Source of the DNA: Flavimobilis massiliensis
Lineage (GTDB): Bacteria; Actinomycetota; Actinomycetes; Actinomycetales; Cellulomonadaceae
NCBI RefSeq assembly: GCF_900240335.1
Contig: NZ_LT964979.1
Span: 2,046,001-2,110,000 of the forward strand
Direction: 5' to 3'
DNA length: 64,000 bases
Positions 62,700-64,000 of this stretch are shown piece after piece. The notes under the pieces were generated by a model. The model worked only from the letters and a program-made list of their open reading frames with translations. It was not told the DNA's origin and ran no database searches. Position 1 is the stretch's first letter. Each line of letters starts with the position of its first letter. The translations under genes were made by a program, and so were the position numbers.

Positions 62700-63026
62700 T
62701 CAGCCCGCGAGGACGTCCTCGAGCTCCTTCGCCAGCACCTGGCGGGGTCGTCCGCCGACGATCGAGCGGACGAGCTCGCCACCGGCATAGATGTTGATCG
62801 TCGGGATCGACACGATGCCGTACGCACCCGTCGTCGCGGGGTTGTCGTCCGTGTTGAGCTTCGCGACCTTGACTCGGCCTGCGAACTGGATCGCCAGCTC
62901 TTCGACGATCGGTGCGACCTGGCGGCAGGGGGCGCACCACGGTGCCCAGAAGTCGACGAGTACGGGAACATCTGCCCCGAGGACCTCCTCGGCCCACGTC
63001 GCGTCCGTGACGGTGAGGGCGGCCAT
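62700..63026 (-). CDS. trxA: Thioredoxin
   Basis: 108 residues of thioredoxin fold. The active site is W30-C31-A-P-C34, with Ala replacing the usual Gly of WCGPC; cis-Pro is in SIPTINIY. Reduces protein disulfides using TrxB. Two adjacent ATGs (63029, 63026) follow GGAGGC; the second has the better spacing. The trxB stop overlaps the first ATG (ATGA). Confidence 0.93.
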   Translation of the reverse strand: MAALTVTDATWAEEVLGADVPVLVDFWAPWCAPCRQVAPIVEELAIQFAGRVKVAKLNTDDNPATTGAYGIVSIPTINIYAGGELVRSIVGGRPRQVLAKELEDVLAG

Positions 63027-64000
63027 CATGCCTCCACAGCGACGGCCGCAGGCGCGTCGTCGAGAGCCGCAAGGAAGTGCTGGGCATCGAGAGCCGCCGA
63101 GCACCCCGATCCTGCGGCCGTGATCGCCTGGCGGTACGTGTGGTCGACCGCGTCACCGCATGCGAACACACCCGGCAGGTTCGTCCGCGTCGAACGGCCC
63201 TCGACGACGATGTAGCCGTTCTCATCGAGGTCGACCTGACCCTTGACGAGGTCGGTGCGCGGCTCGTGACCGATCGCGACGAACAGCGCGGTCGCGTCGA
63301 GCTCACGCTCCTCGCCCGTGACGGTGTCACGGAGCGTGAGGGAGCGAACCTTCTGGTCACCCGAGATTCCGACGACCTCGGAGTTCCATGCAAACGTGAT
63401 CTTCGGATCGTTCTTGGCGCGGTCGGCCATGATCTTCGAGGCGCGGAGCTCGTCGCGCCGGTGGATCATCGTGACCTTCGAACCGAACCTCGTGAGGAAG
63501 GTCGCCTCCTCGACCGCGGAGTCACCGCCGCCGACGACAGCGATGTGCTGGTCCTTGAAGAAGAACCCGTCGCACGTCGCGCACCACGAGACGCCGCGGC
63601 CCGAGAGCCGCTTCTCGTCGTCGAGACCCAGCTCGCGGTACGCCGAGCCCGTCGCGAGGATGACCGCGCGGGCCCGGAAGACCTTGCCCTCCGACGTCGT
63701 CACCACCTTGACGTCACCCGTGAGCTCGAGCTCCGTCGCGTCGTCCCACTCGATCTCGGCACCGAAGCGCTCCGCCTGCTTCTGCATGCCAGCCATAAGC
63801 TCGGGGCCCATGATGCCGTCGGGGAACCCGGGGAAGTTCTCGACGTCGGTCGTGTTCATGAGGGCACCGCCCGCAGTGAACGCCCCCGCGAGGACCAGGG
63901 GCGCCAGGCCGGCGCGCGCCGCATAGACGGCGGCCGTGTACCCGGCGGGACCCGAACCGACGATGATGACGTCGCGGACGTCGCCGCTCTGCTCGTTGCT
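63026..64000 (-). CDS. trxB: Thioredoxin reductase, 5' end outside window
   Basis: Partial, 324 residues visible to the stop; the start lies beyond base 64000, probably by only a few codons because the FAD motif IIVGSGPAGYTAA is already near the edge. Redox pair in WCATCDGFFF, NADPH-binding VVGGGDSAVEEATFL, and C-terminal FACGDAVDHTYRQAITAAGSG shortened here by the motif ending. Reduces thioredoxin with NADPH; co-translated with trxA. Confidence 0.95.
   Translation of the reverse strand, partial: SNEQSGDVRDVIIVGSGPAGYTAAVYAARAGLAPLVLAGAFTAGGALMNTTDVENFPGFPDGIMGPELMAGMQKQAERFGAEIEWDDATELELTGDVKVVTTSEGKVFRARAVILATGSAYRELGLDDEKRLSGRGVSWCATCDGFFFKDQHIAVVGGGDSAVEEATFLTRFGSKVTMIHRRDELRASKIMADRAKNDPKITFAWNSEVVGISGDQKVRSLTLRDTVTGEERELDATALFVAIGHEPRTDLVKGQVDLDENGYIVVEGRSTRTNLPGVFACGDAVDHTYRQAITAAGSGCSAALDAQHFLAALDDAPAAVAVEA

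Overview
The window is high-GC chromosomal DNA from an actinobacterium, most likely order Micrococcales (a Sanguibacter- or Cellulomonas-like genus is a guess). The support is the gene content: CrgA, the fhaA-fhaB-pstP-rodA-pbpA-pknA-pknB cluster, a DLW-39 family mini-protein, DUF3566 behind gyrA, frequent GTG starts with 4-bp GTGA/ATGA overlaps, and an LPXTG/class C sortase pilus locus. It covers the chromosome origin: dnaA, dnaN, recF, dciA, gyrB and gyrA run leftward on the minus strand, while rpmH, rnpA, yidD, yidC, jag, rsmG, parA and parB run rightward.

Layout: 0-10 kb is accessory and mixed: a low-molecular-weight phosphatase, a 12-codon ORF with a full-length Shine-Dalgarno, a LysR regulator divergent from a 48-aa ORF, a nucleotidyltransferase, a flavoprotein/YwiC pair, an AspT-type transporter, a HEPN/MNT toxin-antitoxin pair with a 30-bp palindromic operator, and two envelope glycosylation-type genes. 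10-17 kb is a leftward succinate/fumarate module (sdhC-sdhA-sdhB-aspA-dcuA). 17.8-24 kb is a three-gene pilus locus (tip adhesin, major pilin, sortase C). After a tRNA-Leu, 24.6-34 kb is the Ser/Thr kinase and cell-wall growth operon, followed by trpG/pabA, a DUF881 gene, crgA, rhomboid, cyclophilin and an amphipathic-helix protein. 39-43.6 kb holds a VEX-like ABC exporter and a HAD phosphatase/PfkB kinase pair. 43.6-44 kb has tRNA-Ala, the DLW-39 gene and tRNA-Ile. The rest is the replication and segregation core, ending in trxA and a partial trxB.

The most interesting non-coding structure is: (1) a dense DnaA-box cluster at 36.2 kb, about 17 kb from oriC, that also encodes the C-terminus of the rhomboid protein; (2) six parS sites in 3.1 kb, four of them in a gene-free stretch of about 2.5 kb between jag and rsmG, and two inside the rsmG and parA reading frames; (3) the tandem CGCTATAGCG operator in front of the HEPN/MNT pair; (4) the tiny ORF at 670-708 flanked by a promoter-like site and a strong hairpin. 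No CRISPR array, insertion sequence, prophage or rRNA was found. Everything here was read by eye from sequence and translations; no database search was possible.
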